DNA from: Acinetobacter dispersus
GTDB lineage: Bacteria > Pseudomonadota > Gammaproteobacteria > Pseudomonadales > Moraxellaceae
DNA: 64,000 bases
Direction of reading: 5' to 3'
Assembly (NCBI RefSeq): GCF_009884975.1
Contig: NZ_CP041970.1
Location: forward strand, 2,666,001 to 2,730,000
Positions 8,537-18,467 of the stretch are shown here, piece after piece. The notes beneath the pieces are model-generated. The model saw nothing but the letters and a program-made list of their open reading frames with translations. It was not told the origin of the DNA and did no database searches. Made by a program: the position numbers and the translations under genes. Within the stretch, counting starts at the first letter, position 1; every line of letters starts with the position of its first letter.

Positions 8537-10288
8537 TCACAATCTGTTCAAATTGATCTTCTGCACTAAACCACTACGGCGAATCGTGCGTATCGTCAAT
8601 GCCTGCTGTAAGGCATTTGAATCAGCCAAAATACTCACGACTTTTTTAGCACGAGTCACCGCTGTATAAATCAATTCCTGACTTAATAATTTCTCAGCTT
8701 GCGCATCCAATACAATCGCTGTGTGGGTAAATTCAGAACCCTGAGATTTATGAATGGTTAAAGCAAATGCAGTCTGCATGCTACGTGGTAATCGATGTGC
8801 TGCAATCCACTTATTTAAACTTGGAAAAAATACTTCAAATTGCTGTGCTTGAGTACGGTGCTTAAAACAAATGCCAATATCACCATTGGAAATCCCAAGC
8901 TGATAATCATTATACGTCATCATCACTGGACGCCCGATATACCAATCCCCTACAGCGACCTGTTTGAGTTGCTGGTTTAACCAATGTTCAGCATAACGAT
9001 TGAGTTGTTCAATACCGAATGCCCCATGCCGAACAGCGGTTAAAATTCGATAATCATCAAAAGCGTGAATCACGGACTGAATAGAATCGGCTGTTTCATC
9101 TGCATGCATATAACCTTTTAAGGCATCAACATAGCCTTGAAATCCATACATCAATTTTTGCTGATAGGACTCAATATCAAGGCCATGCGGCTCTGGTAGA
9201 TATTCCAGTTGAATATGATCTGACATATCTGTATTTAACGTTATTGCCTGCAATGGCGCTGCTTCTACAATGTCATGCGCTAGCTTCAAAAGTACGTCAT
9301 CATGCTTAACTGAATCTTGCTGGGCTTGAATGAACCTCGCAAACTGTCCAATTTTCGCCTCAGCAGAAAAACGGCGACTGGTTTGTAACTGGACGCGGTT
9401 TTCTGCCAATGCTTCTACTTGCTGTAAATCTGCCAAAACCGAACCGACATCTACAGAGGCCAACTGATTAGCATCCCCAAGTAGGATGATCCGACACTGC
9501 TCAGGCACTGCTTCAAATAATAAAGTCGCAAGATTTAAATCCAGCATTGATGCTTCATCGACCACAATCACGTCATAAGGCAAAGGCTGTTTTGAATTAA
9601 ACCGTGGAATCTGCCGATTGCCCATGCCCAATAAACGGTGCAAGGTCTGAGTGTTTTGATTACGCAACTCATCTGTAATTAAACCTGATTCCAATAATTT
9701 TGGATCATTAAATGAGTTCTGTAATGCTTCCTGCATACGTTGTGCAGCCTTGCCTGTAGGCGCTGCCATAGCAATACGAATATCTGGAATAGTCTGGTTT
9801 AAAGCCGCGATGATACGTGCCAAGGTATAGGTTTTACCCGTACCAGGCCCCCCCGTAATAATACTCAGCCATTGTTGCAACACCATTTTAAGCGCTGCTT
9901 GTTGGTGCTCATCGCTGAGTAAGTTCTGAAAAATTTCTGGATTCACGACCTGAATCGTTTGTCGTTTTAATCGACAAATCTGCTGGGCAAGGCGTTGCTC
10001 TAAGGACCAATATCGGTATAATGCCAAGCCCTGCTGATCATAGACACATGGGGCAACTTGAGTGATTGCATTTTCACTCGAAATAGCCAAATCAGCCAGT
10101 GCTTCGATCTGTGCACGATCGGCTTCGATACAGCTATCACCCTGTAAACTGGCTTCAACCAATTGTTGCAGTACTTCTGCAGCGTTAACTGCTTGAGCTG
10201 ATTGGGAAAATGGGGCTTGTGCGAGGTAATTACTCCACATATTTAACCAAGTCATTTGTTCTATCTGATGACCGATTTGTTTGTCCAC
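8537..10288 (-). CDS. recD: Exodeoxyribonuclease V alpha subunit RecD
   Basis: RecD is the fast 5'-3' helicase of RecBCD, which processes double-strand ends for recombination and degrades linear foreign DNA. Visible motifs include the Walker A GGPGTGKTYTLARI, the DEASMLDLNLATLLFEA Walker B region, LLGDANQLASVDVGSVL, and the C-terminal TIHKSQGSEF and YTAVTRAKK helicase motifs. The frame stays open to a GTG at 10348, but the first residues there form a 4-residue repeat that arises from an array of DNA 9-mers. I prefer the GTG at 10288 (583 residues) because GAGG lies eight bases upstream; an ATG at 10255 is also possible. It follows recB in the recC-recB-recD order. Confidence 0.9.
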   Translation of the reverse strand: MDKQIGHQIEQMTWLNMWSNYLAQAPFSQSAQAVNAAEVLQQLVEASLQGDSCIEADRAQIEALADLAISSENAITQVAPCVYDQQGLALYRYWSLEQRLAQQICRLKRQTIQVVNPEIFQNLLSDEHQQAALKMVLQQWLSIITGGPGTGKTYTLARIIAALNQTIPDIRIAMAAPTGKAAQRMQEALQNSFNDPKLLESGLITDELRNQNTQTLHRLLGMGNRQIPRFNSKQPLPYDVIVVDEASMLDLNLATLLFEAVPEQCRIILLGDANQLASVDVGSVLADLQQVEALAENRVQLQTSRRFSAEAKIGQFARFIQAQQDSVKHDDVLLKLAHDIVEAAPLQAITLNTDMSDHIQLEYLPEPHGLDIESYQQKLMYGFQGYVDALKGYMHADETADSIQSVIHAFDDYRILTAVRHGAFGIEQLNRYAEHWLNQQLKQVAVGDWYIGRPVMMTYNDYQLGISNGDIGICFKHRTQAQQFEVFFPSLNKWIAAHRLPRSMQTAFALTIHKSQGSEFTHTAIVLDAQAEKLLSQELIYTAVTRAKKVVSILADSNALQQALTIRTIRRSGLVQKINLNRL

Positions 10289-10349
10289 AGAGTTATCCTC
10301 ACACTTACCCACACGCTTGTCCACAAGGTTATAAACAGAGTTATTCACA
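10281..10349 (+). repeat. Array of six DnaA-box-like 9-mers at 12-bp spacing
   Basis: The plus strand reads TTGTCCACA, TTATCCTCA, TTACCCACA, TTGTCCACA, TTATAAACA and TTATTCACA, each separated by exactly 3 bp. Every unit has at most one mismatch to TTATNCACA, and the last is a full match. Two more units in the same orientation lie at 10384-10392 (TTATCTACA) and 10407-10415 (TTATCCTCA), beyond an AT-rich gap. The array covers the recD start region. Confidence 0.75.
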
Positions 10350-10387
10350 AGCTAAGCTTTTGTTTAATTTAAGTTCACACACTTTAT

Positions 10388-13300
10388 CTACACCATTTTT
10401 CCAGCATTATCCTCAGAGAAATATCCAAGGATTGCATCCAAACGCAAAATAAATTCATCCTCAGGCTTCCAATAGAAATAGCCCTGCTGAGCTTGTCCAT
10501 TCATGCCGCGTAAATACAAATACGATGCACCACCCAAATGTTGCTGTATATCGTAATTTTGCAACTTAACCGTCAGATAACGATGCAACGCCACCAGATA
10601 TAAAGCCGCTTGTAGCCAGTAGCTGGAAAGCGACATACTTTCAGCAATCTGAGCTTGCTGATAATCTCTCTGCTCTGCACCCAGATAATTACTCTTATAA
10701 TCGGCAATATGGTAACGCTGTCCATCGAAATACACCAAGTCGATCGAACCATTCAAATAACGAGCAGATTTTGCTTCAAGTAGCTCAGGCATTTCGATGC
10801 CGTATTCTTCAAACAGTTGTTGTACACGTTGCATGGCCAACACACGATCTGACAAAGCCAAATAGAATGGACATTCTGATAAATATTGCCCTGCATCTAA
10901 TTGCTGCAATTGAAAATCTTGATTAAGCGGCGTCTGTAGTACCTCATGCAGCCATTCGGCAATCCATTGATAAAGTTGTTGCTCAGCATTCTCCTGTTCT
11001 GGAAAATGCTGTTGATACTGTTGCAACAGTTCTAGCCATAAACTTTGATAGGTATTTTTAAAACGACGGCGAATTTCCTCCACCCAAGTTGAGGGCTGCT
11101 GAAAATCAATTTGTTCAAAAATTTCGTGCAGGAAATTGCCTGCCAAAGTCCCTTTGGGGAAATACTGCTTAATCCAGACAATCGGCTGAGTACCTGATAT
11201 GGTTTCTATTTCAGTAAGATTCAACTCATCTTCTGCTTGCTCAAAATCAGCATCAATATTGGCCATGCGATCCACACGGTTGGCTTTATGCTTTAAATGT
11301 TGCGCCAAATAACTAAAGCTGGTTTTACCACGTGCATAAAAACGCTGCGAAGGTAAAGGCTGTGCTGAGACGACTACATGCTGCTGCGCTTGCTGTAACT
11401 GTACTGCCTGAGGCCGCTCTAAAATTGGGGATAACTCCATACTGTACGGATGCTGAAAGCCATCCCCTTGATTCTTCCAGAACGCCAAACCAGAGTGCTT
11501 ATTTTTATCCCCTTTTTCAGGTTCGAACACTGCATAAACACGATGACTCGCGCGTGTCAGTGCCACATACCACAAACGATTTTGTTCCGCTAAAGCGCGC
11601 TGTTGATGCTGATCCAATTCGGCCTGCTGTAAAAAGTTTTTATCGGCCACTGCAACCACACGTTGAATACGAGTTTGACCTGTCGCAGGCAATTGGATTT
11701 CTGTGGTGGAGAAATTTAAGCTTTTCTGTACTTCAGCAAAAGCTTTATTTGCGCCAAGCAAAAAGACAATTTTAAACTCCAACCCCTTGGACTGATGGAT
11801 CGTCATCAACTGTACACCTGCTTCATTAGACAGCTTATGCTCTAGCTCCCACTCCCGATCACTATGTGAATTTAATTGTTTTAAATACCAGTGATACAGA
11901 TTATGACTACCTTGTACCTGTTCACTATGCTGACTCAGAAGATCTGTCAAATGGCGTAAATTTACTACCGCACGCTCATTGTCTTTACTTTGTGCTGCAA
12001 CCAACTGCTGCCAAATACCAAATTGGTTTAAGCAACGCTGCCATGCGGATAGAAAACCTTGATTCAACCACATCTCACGGATGTCATCAAATTGTTGAAT
12101 ATAATAGCTCAGCCCTTCTACACTCTGCTCCAATGCCAACAGTCGGGTTAAATCAAATCCGAATAAACGACTGAGCAAAGCACGTTTGATCTTGGCTTCA
12201 TCATAAGGATGAAGTAACGCCGTTAATAAAGCACCTACATCTTTTGCAATCGCTGAATCAAATACACTGCGTTTCGAAGGTCGATTAACACGAATTCCCA
12301 TGCGCTCTAGTACATATTGCACTTCATCCAGTTGGCGATGGCTACGAGAAAGGATGGCGATATCATCTTCGTTAATTGCCGTGGCTACATCAGCTTCTAA
12401 ATACAACTGTTTTAAATAAGCTTGATTCAATAAAGTCTGAATCTGCCAAGCCACTTGCGTCGCCTGTTCATTGCCCTCTTGCAGTTGCAGCCAACGTAAA
12501 GGTGCAGGATTAGATTGAGTATTTTCAATCAAGGCTGGATGTGGTCGTGAACCTGCTTGAATCGGGTCATACATGACCTGCTCACCAAAATCTATCTGTC
12601 GCTGAAACAGCACATCAACCACTTCAACCAGTTCTTTCACAGAACGATGATTGTGAATCAGTTTATATTCATGCCCCTGCTTGGACATCACATCCTGATA
12701 CGCATTCAGAAAGGTCAGCATATCTCCGCCACGGAAACCATAGATCGCTTGCTTACGGTCACCGACCATAATCATGCAGCCTTTTTGATAACGCTGCGGA
12801 TGCCGCCAAATATTGGCTAACATATCATCTTGATCTTGGTTAGTATCCTGAAACTCATCGACCAAGATCAAAGGATATCGAGCCTGCACAAACACGGCAA
12901 AACGCTGCCCTTGCTCTCCTTTTAAAGCATCAGACAAGGTTTTGATTTGCTGAGAAAAGGTGGTTTCACCCTTTTGCTGTAGCACTTGTGGCAAGCGTTT
13001 CTTTACTTCAATACACAAATAAGCTTTTAGATAAACCTGTAGCTGCTCAAACGCTTGCTGTATGCGTTGCAATGATTGAAACAACGATTGCAATTGCAAT
13101 AGTGTCGGATGCTGATAAAAACCTTCGGCAATGTCGACAGGACATTTCTTAAAAATCTTTTGGTTTTCGAGCTTTTCTAAAAACTTAAATACCGCATCAC
13201 GCGCATCGGCAAAATAAACATCAAAAACCTGCACATTCTCTGCACTCCCGATCGCCCCTAACAAAACTGGCAATGATTCGGTAAACAGTTTATGAAAAGC

Positions 13301-14101
13301 ATTATTGCGAAAAGAGGCACCATTAATATGTGTGTAATACATACCGTCTAACTGAAAGTAGTCAGCCAGTGTATTCAATTCAATCTGCTGTGTTTGCTGT
13401 TGCCACTGCTGTAATTGTGCCAACTCAATTTCAGGCATGGCAGGGAGTTTAAATTGTGCTGAGCTAAAGTTCAGTGAGCTTTCCACCATCCCCACAAAAT
13501 GATCAACACTTTTCAGCCCACCCACACTATACAGGGCATCAATGACCTGCTGCGGCTGGGTTTGAATCCATTCACGTAACACATCATGAATCAATTGGCG
13601 GGTATAACTTTTCGAATCATCCGTAATTTCTGTTCGTTCGATTTTGCCGCTTTCAAAGGCAAATTCTCGCAATAGCTTTTGGCTAAAACTATCCAGCGTT
13701 CCCACAAACAACTCATCCAACTGGTCAATCACCAGTTTGAGACGTTCGCAAGCATAGGCAATTCGTGGCGCAAACTTTTGTAAGACTTGTTGTTTTAATG
13801 GATCAGATTGCTGTAATGCCTGTGCTTGAATATCTTGTTCCAATACGTCACGAAAAGGTTCTAAATATTCAAGTACCTCGACTAAACGCAAGCGAATACG
13901 ACTTTTAAGTTCTGCAGCTGCGGCACGGGTAAAAGTGGTGGCAATCACTTGGCTGGGGAGATATTTTTCTAAAAAAATCCGCACCATCAAACTTGATAGC
14001 GTGTAGGTTTTACCTGTCCCCGCAGAAGCTTCAATTAAATGCAGCCCTTCAAATTGAATATCAAGAATAGGCTGATAAGACACAGGATATTGCGAGCTCA
14101 T
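10388..14101 (-). CDS. recB: Exodeoxyribonuclease V beta subunit RecB
   Basis: This 1237-residue protein is the UvrD-type 3'-5' helicase and nuclease subunit of RecBCD. It carries Walker A EASAGTGKTYTLSSL at about residues 24-38, the ATTFTRAAAAELK motif, VDEFQDTNQDQDDML, GDRKQAIYGFRGGD, QLMTIHQSKGLEF and LWYVALTRAS. At the C-terminus is the nuclease motif GSIDLVYFDG...HIADYKSN, with the catalytic acids and lysine intact (near residue 1130). RecB also loads RecA after Chi recognition. Its ATG lies only three bases after the recC stop, with GGTGGAG inside the recC end as ribosome site, so the two genes are translationally coupled. Confidence 0.95.
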   Translation of the reverse strand: MSSQYPVSYQPILDIQFEGLHLIEASAGTGKTYTLSSLMVRIFLEKYLPSQVIATTFTRAAAAELKSRIRLRLVEVLEYLEPFRDVLEQDIQAQALQQSDPLKQQVLQKFAPRIAYACERLKLVIDQLDELFVGTLDSFSQKLLREFAFESGKIERTEITDDSKSYTRQLIHDVLREWIQTQPQQVIDALYSVGGLKSVDHFVGMVESSLNFSSAQFKLPAMPEIELAQLQQWQQQTQQIELNTLADYFQLDGMYYTHINGASFRNNAFHKLFTESLPVLLGAIGSAENVQVFDVYFADARDAVFKFLEKLENQKIFKKCPVDIAEGFYQHPTLLQLQSLFQSLQRIQQAFEQLQVYLKAYLCIEVKKRLPQVLQQKGETTFSQQIKTLSDALKGEQGQRFAVFVQARYPLILVDEFQDTNQDQDDMLANIWRHPQRYQKGCMIMVGDRKQAIYGFRGGDMLTFLNAYQDVMSKQGHEYKLIHNHRSVKELVEVVDVLFQRQIDFGEQVMYDPIQAGSRPHPALIENTQSNPAPLRWLQLQEGNEQATQVAWQIQTLLNQAYLKQLYLEADVATAINEDDIAILSRSHRQLDEVQYVLERMGIRVNRPSKRSVFDSAIAKDVGALLTALLHPYDEAKIKRALLSRLFGFDLTRLLALEQSVEGLSYYIQQFDDIREMWLNQGFLSAWQRCLNQFGIWQQLVAAQSKDNERAVVNLRHLTDLLSQHSEQVQGSHNLYHWYLKQLNSHSDREWELEHKLSNEAGVQLMTIHQSKGLEFKIVFLLGANKAFAEVQKSLNFSTTEIQLPATGQTRIQRVVAVADKNFLQQAELDQHQQRALAEQNRLWYVALTRASHRVYAVFEPEKGDKNKHSGLAFWKNQGDGFQHPYSMELSPILERPQAVQLQQAQQHVVVSAQPLPSQRFYARGKTSFSYLAQHLKHKANRVDRMANIDADFEQAEDELNLTEIETISGTQPIVWIKQYFPKGTLAGNFLHEIFEQIDFQQPSTWVEEIRRRFKNTYQSLWLELLQQYQQHFPEQENAEQQLYQWIAEWLHEVLQTPLNQDFQLQQLDAGQYLSECPFYLALSDRVLAMQRVQQLFEEYGIEMPELLEAKSARYLNGSIDLVYFDGQRYHIADYKSNYLGAEQRDYQQAQIAESMSLSSYWLQAALYLVALHRYLTVKLQNYDIQQHLGGASYLYLRGMNGQAQQGYFYWKPEDEFILRLDAILGYFSEDNAGKMV

Positions 14102-14104
14102 GTC

Positions 14105-17100
14105 TTACTCCACCCGTAAAAATTCAAAAATTGGTTGATACAAGGCATAAGAATAATGATCACAAGCAAATTGCAATAAGGCTGCTGCATCTTGCTCTTG
14201 TAAAATAAACTGCCAATCGCGATGCAATTTACAAGCTTCATTTTGGCTCATATCAAAACCTGAGAAATCACCTGTATCATTCCAGTCCTTGAAGACTTGT
14301 TTCTGACTGTCTTCAGCTAGAATAAGCTGTGCATCCCGTTCGATCCATTCATAGCGCTTGGCTTTTTCCAGCGGTTTTAACATCAATGCAGCTGGCAACA
14401 CCACGGGTTGCTGTTGTGCTGTATACCAAAGCTGCAACCATGCTTGCAGATAATCTCGTGCCTGCTGAGAATTTAACCCTTCACAAATCACAGTTTGGTC
14501 ACTAAATACCACTATACGACGTTGTTCGGTTGCACTGACACTGTCCAACACCACCAACCACAACAGATATTCCAGCCAGACCTTGGCTAAGCGTTTAGCA
14601 CGTGCACTCGATGGGTCCAAACTCACCCAATCTTGGGTTAACTGTTTAGGTGTGACGCAGCCGATTTGTAAATGTTTAGAGACACGCCAAACCCGTTGTG
14701 TAGTTTCCGTCGGTGCTGCGGCATATTGCTGTAAACGCTCCAGCAAACGCTGCTGCTCTAAACGACTTTGCTGCCATGCACTTTGTTGGACTTTTCCAAC
14801 AGGCAATTGATCTTGCAAAATATTCGGTGATATCGACTCATCATGCTGTTGTAAAAAATGGCGAATGGCATATTTACCCAACCCATCCAACAATAGAGGT
14901 TCGTTTTGATCGACCAGTTCAGTTGCAGTTAAATTTTCAACTCCTAATGTCTTTAAATACAACCTTGCAGGGAAAGTAACATCCTGAATCCATTGCTGAC
15001 TACTCAAAATAGTCATTTCATGCTGCTCAACAGGGTAAGGCATATTGGCCCATGCCTGTCGTTCACCTTTAACTTGCTGAATCTGTGAGGCGACTTTAAA
15101 CCATTGGTCCTGATATCGAACAGGACGATCCGCCACAAAACCTAAGGGGTCAAATGGCTGTAACCGGTGTAGATAGTAAAGAGGATAAAGCTGCGGTGGG
15201 ATTTGCAATGCCTCAAACTCACCAGCATCTCCGGTTGGTAAAATAGAACGCTGTTCACTTTGAGCTGATGAAGGTTTCACAATCAAAGCCAAATGATCTC
15301 GGAAACCTTGTACCACACTGGATGGCTCTCTGACCTCACCATCGTTGATGTCAAAGCCATTATAAAACAGCCATACTTGTTCTTGTGCCAATAAAATTGC
15401 ATCTAAAAATGCGCCCTGATCATCTTCCAGACGAGAACGATCACCCAATTGTTGACGCAATGCATCCATCAAATCAAAGGGAATATGACTGTCTCGATTT
15501 GGAAATTTACCTGTATCTAGACTCAACAATACAATCAAGCGATATGGAATTGGACGAATCTGCCCAATCTGGCTAAAAGTAATTTGTCCCGTTGGTTCAA
15601 CTTGGGCTGACTGGTTTTCTAGTGTTTTTTGAATTTCTTCAATGATATAAGGCAAAGGCAAGGAAATTTGGCGTAACTGGGTTTCTGCATCGTCATAATA
15701 GCTGGCCAAAGTCAGCATACGTTCTTGTTTTTGAATAATTTCACGAACTGCTTTTAAGGCAACCACATCAGCTTGTTCAAACTCTAATACATCATCTTTG
15801 ATTCGCTTTAACCATACTTCAACAGGGAAGCGTTGGCCTTGTTCATGTGCAATCAGCCAATCCCGTCGAGTAGATAAGTCATGATAAATCTGAATCAGAA
15901 TCCCAATCAATTCAAAATCACTTGGCTGCACCAAAGCATAACTCAAGGTGTTTTGCACCATCGCATGTACGGGTACGGCAATGCCGAGAGCCAAACGATC
16001 TAAAGCAAATTTAAAGCTATAACGATAGTCTTGATCCTCTGCACTTAAACTATGTTTTAAATGTTCTGCATCTAAACCACGCTTAAAACCAGCATCATTG
16101 AGCAATTCCAATATTCGTTGTGTCTGCGAGTAATCCACACCATAGCGTTGTTGCGTTGCGGCAAGATTAAGCCAATCGGCAAACTCATCTTGGATAAATC
16201 GACCTTGCGTCAGTTGCAAACGCCCAAGCACTGCACGCCAGGCATTTAATGCATCTAACTGCGCGACCCCTGCAATTTTAACGGGTAAAAAAACTTCATG
16301 CTCGTTTGCGACCGCAGGAAAAACACTGCGAATTGAAGGCTCAAGCTCAGCTAAGTTTGGCGTTAAAATCAAAATATCGCTTGGACGGCGAGGTACCGAA
16401 TCGGTTTCAGCTAACCAATGTACCAGCTGCTCTTTTAACACTTCGAGCTGGCGTATACTGGAGTGACAAACATGAATCTGGATCGACTGATCATCAGGTG
16501 CAAGTTCATATTGTTGTGGCTGGGGTTCCACTAAATAGAAAATATCGGATTGAATTTTACCCAGCAAAGTGTCAGGGAAATAATCCTCAAAAGCATCGAC
16601 CCACTTCCCTTCTTCTCCTGTTGCCAGTTGCGATAATAATGAGAAGTGGTCACGTGCCTGCTTGCCCAGACGTGTCAGTAAAGGATGGCGAGATTCACGA
16701 TTTAAGGCATTGAAACCGAGACTGAAATTTTCAAAAAATGTAGCAATATCTGCATCACTGGCATTGGGATGTTTAACCAGAAAGCGTTCTTTCACCCCTA
16801 AGTCATAGCGTTTTTTCCAGAGAGGATCGACGCTGTCCGCCCAATATTCTTGTGATGGGTTATAGTGCAATATCACCACATCTAAATATTGTCCCAAACG
16901 GCGTAGAAATTGTAGCTGGCTCGGCGGTAAATCTAAAATCGTAAATACAATCACCTGATTCGGGAGCTGTGCCAATGCTTGCTGACGTGTCTGTTCATTG
17001 TCTAGAAGCTGCCAGAAATCAGCATCAATACCTTGTATTTCTAAAAAATCATCATGGAAATAGTTCTGCCATAGCCAACGTTGCCAAGCTTCAAGCTGCT

Positions 17101-17749
17101 GAGTTTGATTTAAGGTAAATGCTGAGGTTTCTTGATCTGTTTTAGAAATGAGTTGTTCAATATCTAAAGCGCGATTTTGTCCCCAAGCCGATAGCCAGTT
17201 ACCTGTACATGTGCAATTGCCTTGACAGGCTCGCTGACAGTGACCCCGATAAATCATATAGTTGCTGAAAAGCTGCGAAACCTGCTCCGCGATCCAATAC
17301 AACATACTCTGCTTTTTAAGCTGCTTTTCTGTGCCTTGTTGTAATTGGTCTGCACTGTCATAAATGCGCTGTACGATCGAATATAATGGATGGTCTAAAG
17401 CAAGTGTATTCTGTTGCGCTTGTATAAAAGGCTGCAGGGCCTGATGAATACGCCATTTTAAGATCAAATGTGGAATATTGGCTTTACGTACTTGCTCTTT
17501 ATTTTCTAATACCTGTTGATAGGCATACCACTGAAAACCACGAATGCGTTGATGAAATTGATAATTGGCAGTCATGCCTTGCTGTTCAGCAATTTTCTGG
17601 GTCAACCATTGTTCTTGTGCGGGGCTCGGTACAATAAAATGCTGGGTTTTAAACACCTGAAATGCGGAGCTACTCGGCTGAGTGATTGATGCCATCACAC
17701 CTTGCAACAATACATCAAGGCGTTGACTTTGAATAACATGAATCCCCAT
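14105..17749 (-). CDS. recC: Exodeoxyribonuclease V gamma subunit RecC
   Basis: This 1214-residue protein is the Chi-recognising scaffold of RecBCD, an inactivated helicase/nuclease fold. Typical segments are VPSPAQEQWLTQKIAEQ near the N-terminus, IRGFQWYAYQQVL, DILILTPNLAELEP, FSQIGQIRPIPYRLIVLL and NRDSHIPFDLMD. It is first gene of the recC-recB-recD operon. The gene starts about 180 bp from the divergent DUF697 gene, and that gap must hold both promoters. Unusual is a cysteine cluster (HCQRACQGNCTCTGNW, near residues 169-184) in a position where the E. coli protein, as I recall it, goes directly from a Tyr-Arg to a Trp. Confidence 0.95.
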   Translation of the reverse strand: MGIHVIQSQRLDVLLQGVMASITQPSSSAFQVFKTQHFIVPSPAQEQWLTQKIAEQQGMTANYQFHQRIRGFQWYAYQQVLENKEQVRKANIPHLILKWRIHQALQPFIQAQQNTLALDHPLYSIVQRIYDSADQLQQGTEKQLKKQSMLYWIAEQVSQLFSNYMIYRGHCQRACQGNCTCTGNWLSAWGQNRALDIEQLISKTDQETSAFTLNQTQQLEAWQRWLWQNYFHDDFLEIQGIDADFWQLLDNEQTRQQALAQLPNQVIVFTILDLPPSQLQFLRRLGQYLDVVILHYNPSQEYWADSVDPLWKKRYDLGVKERFLVKHPNASDADIATFFENFSLGFNALNRESRHPLLTRLGKQARDHFSLLSQLATGEEGKWVDAFEDYFPDTLLGKIQSDIFYLVEPQPQQYELAPDDQSIQIHVCHSSIRQLEVLKEQLVHWLAETDSVPRRPSDILILTPNLAELEPSIRSVFPAVANEHEVFLPVKIAGVAQLDALNAWRAVLGRLQLTQGRFIQDEFADWLNLAATQQRYGVDYSQTQRILELLNDAGFKRGLDAEHLKHSLSAEDQDYRYSFKFALDRLALGIAVPVHAMVQNTLSYALVQPSDFELIGILIQIYHDLSTRRDWLIAHEQGQRFPVEVWLKRIKDDVLEFEQADVVALKAVREIIQKQERMLTLASYYDDAETQLRQISLPLPYIIEEIQKTLENQSAQVEPTGQITFSQIGQIRPIPYRLIVLLSLDTGKFPNRDSHIPFDLMDALRQQLGDRSRLEDDQGAFLDAILLAQEQVWLFYNGFDINDGEVREPSSVVQGFRDHLALIVKPSSAQSEQRSILPTGDAGEFEALQIPPQLYPLYYLHRLQPFDPLGFVADRPVRYQDQWFKVASQIQQVKGERQAWANMPYPVEQHEMTILSSQQWIQDVTFPARLYLKTLGVENLTATELVDQNEPLLLDGLGKYAIRHFLQQHDESISPNILQDQLPVGKVQQSAWQQSRLEQQRLLERLQQYAAAPTETTQRVWRVSKHLQIGCVTPKQLTQDWVSLDPSSARAKRLAKVWLEYLLWLVVLDSVSATEQRRIVVFSDQTVICEGLNSQQARDYLQAWLQLWYTAQQQPVVLPAALMLKPLEKAKRYEWIERDAQLILAEDSQKQVFKDWNDTGDFSGFDMSQNEACKLHRDWQFILQEQDAAALLQFACDHYSYALYQPIFEFLRVE

Positions 17750-17932
17750 GCGTTAATGTAACCTCATCAATAAAACAGCAGACTGTTGCACGAAATCGTA
17801 CACAATCATCACTATACAACTTCAAATCACTATGTCACGCTAAACACACAAGGAAATAAAAAAATTGTTTTGAATTTCACCATTCCATACGATTGAATGT
17901 ACTATCGAGGGATAGACTTTAGGTATAACTTT

Positions 17933-18433
17933 ATGAAAATTGATAATATTCCTGAATCAATTAATCCAAACTTAAACTTGGAACAGATTCGTGATGAGTG
18001 TCTAGAACTCGCTAAAAAGCGTGCATATTGGTCAGCAGGTGCAGCGATTGTACCCATTCCCTTTTTTGATGTCGTTGTTGATTTAGGTATGCTGACACAA
18101 GTGATCCCAGATATTAATGCGCGTTTCGGTCTTGCACCTGAGCACATCAGTGTTTATGACCCTGAAACCAAAAAAATTCATTGGGATGAACTACGCAAAC
18201 GTGGTTTTGAGTTTTCAGGTTTTGTGGTGGCACGTACTGCCATGAAAAAATCATTTAATGGTTTTTTTACCAAAATTGCCACCAAGCAAGTGACCAAGTT
18301 TATCCCTTTAGGCGGGCAACTTGTTGCCGCTAGTCTGGGCTACTTTATGATGCGTAAAATTACCGAAGCACATGTGCAGGATTGCTACAACCTTGCAAAA
18401 CGCATTCAGAAGAAGACCGTTTCAACCTATTAA
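17933..18433 (+). CDS. DUF697-like small membrane-associated protein
   Basis: From the ATG at 17933 (TTTAGG nine bases upstream) the protein has 166 residues. The segment AAIVPIPFFDVVVDLGML followed by QVIPDINARFGL resembles the DUF697 pattern of an AxxPxPxxD helix followed by a second helix, as found in YcjF-like proteins and in the C-terminal part of some GTPases. A second hydrophobic stretch is FIPLGGQLVAASLGYFMM. No GTPase motifs are present, so this is the stand-alone form. Function is unknown; membrane association is likely. It is transcribed divergently from recC. An upstream ATG at 17897 lacks a ribosome site. Confidence 0.65.
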   Translation: MKIDNIPESINPNLNLEQIRDECLELAKKRAYWSAGAAIVPIPFFDVVVDLGMLTQVIPDINARFGLAPEHISVYDPETKKIHWDELRKRGFEFSGFVVARTAMKKSFNGFFTKIATKQVTKFIPLGGQLVAASLGYFMMRKITEAHVQDCYNLAKRIQKKTVSTY

Positions 18434-18467
18434 ATAAAAAACGGTCAGTTCATCTCAAGCCGTGTTT

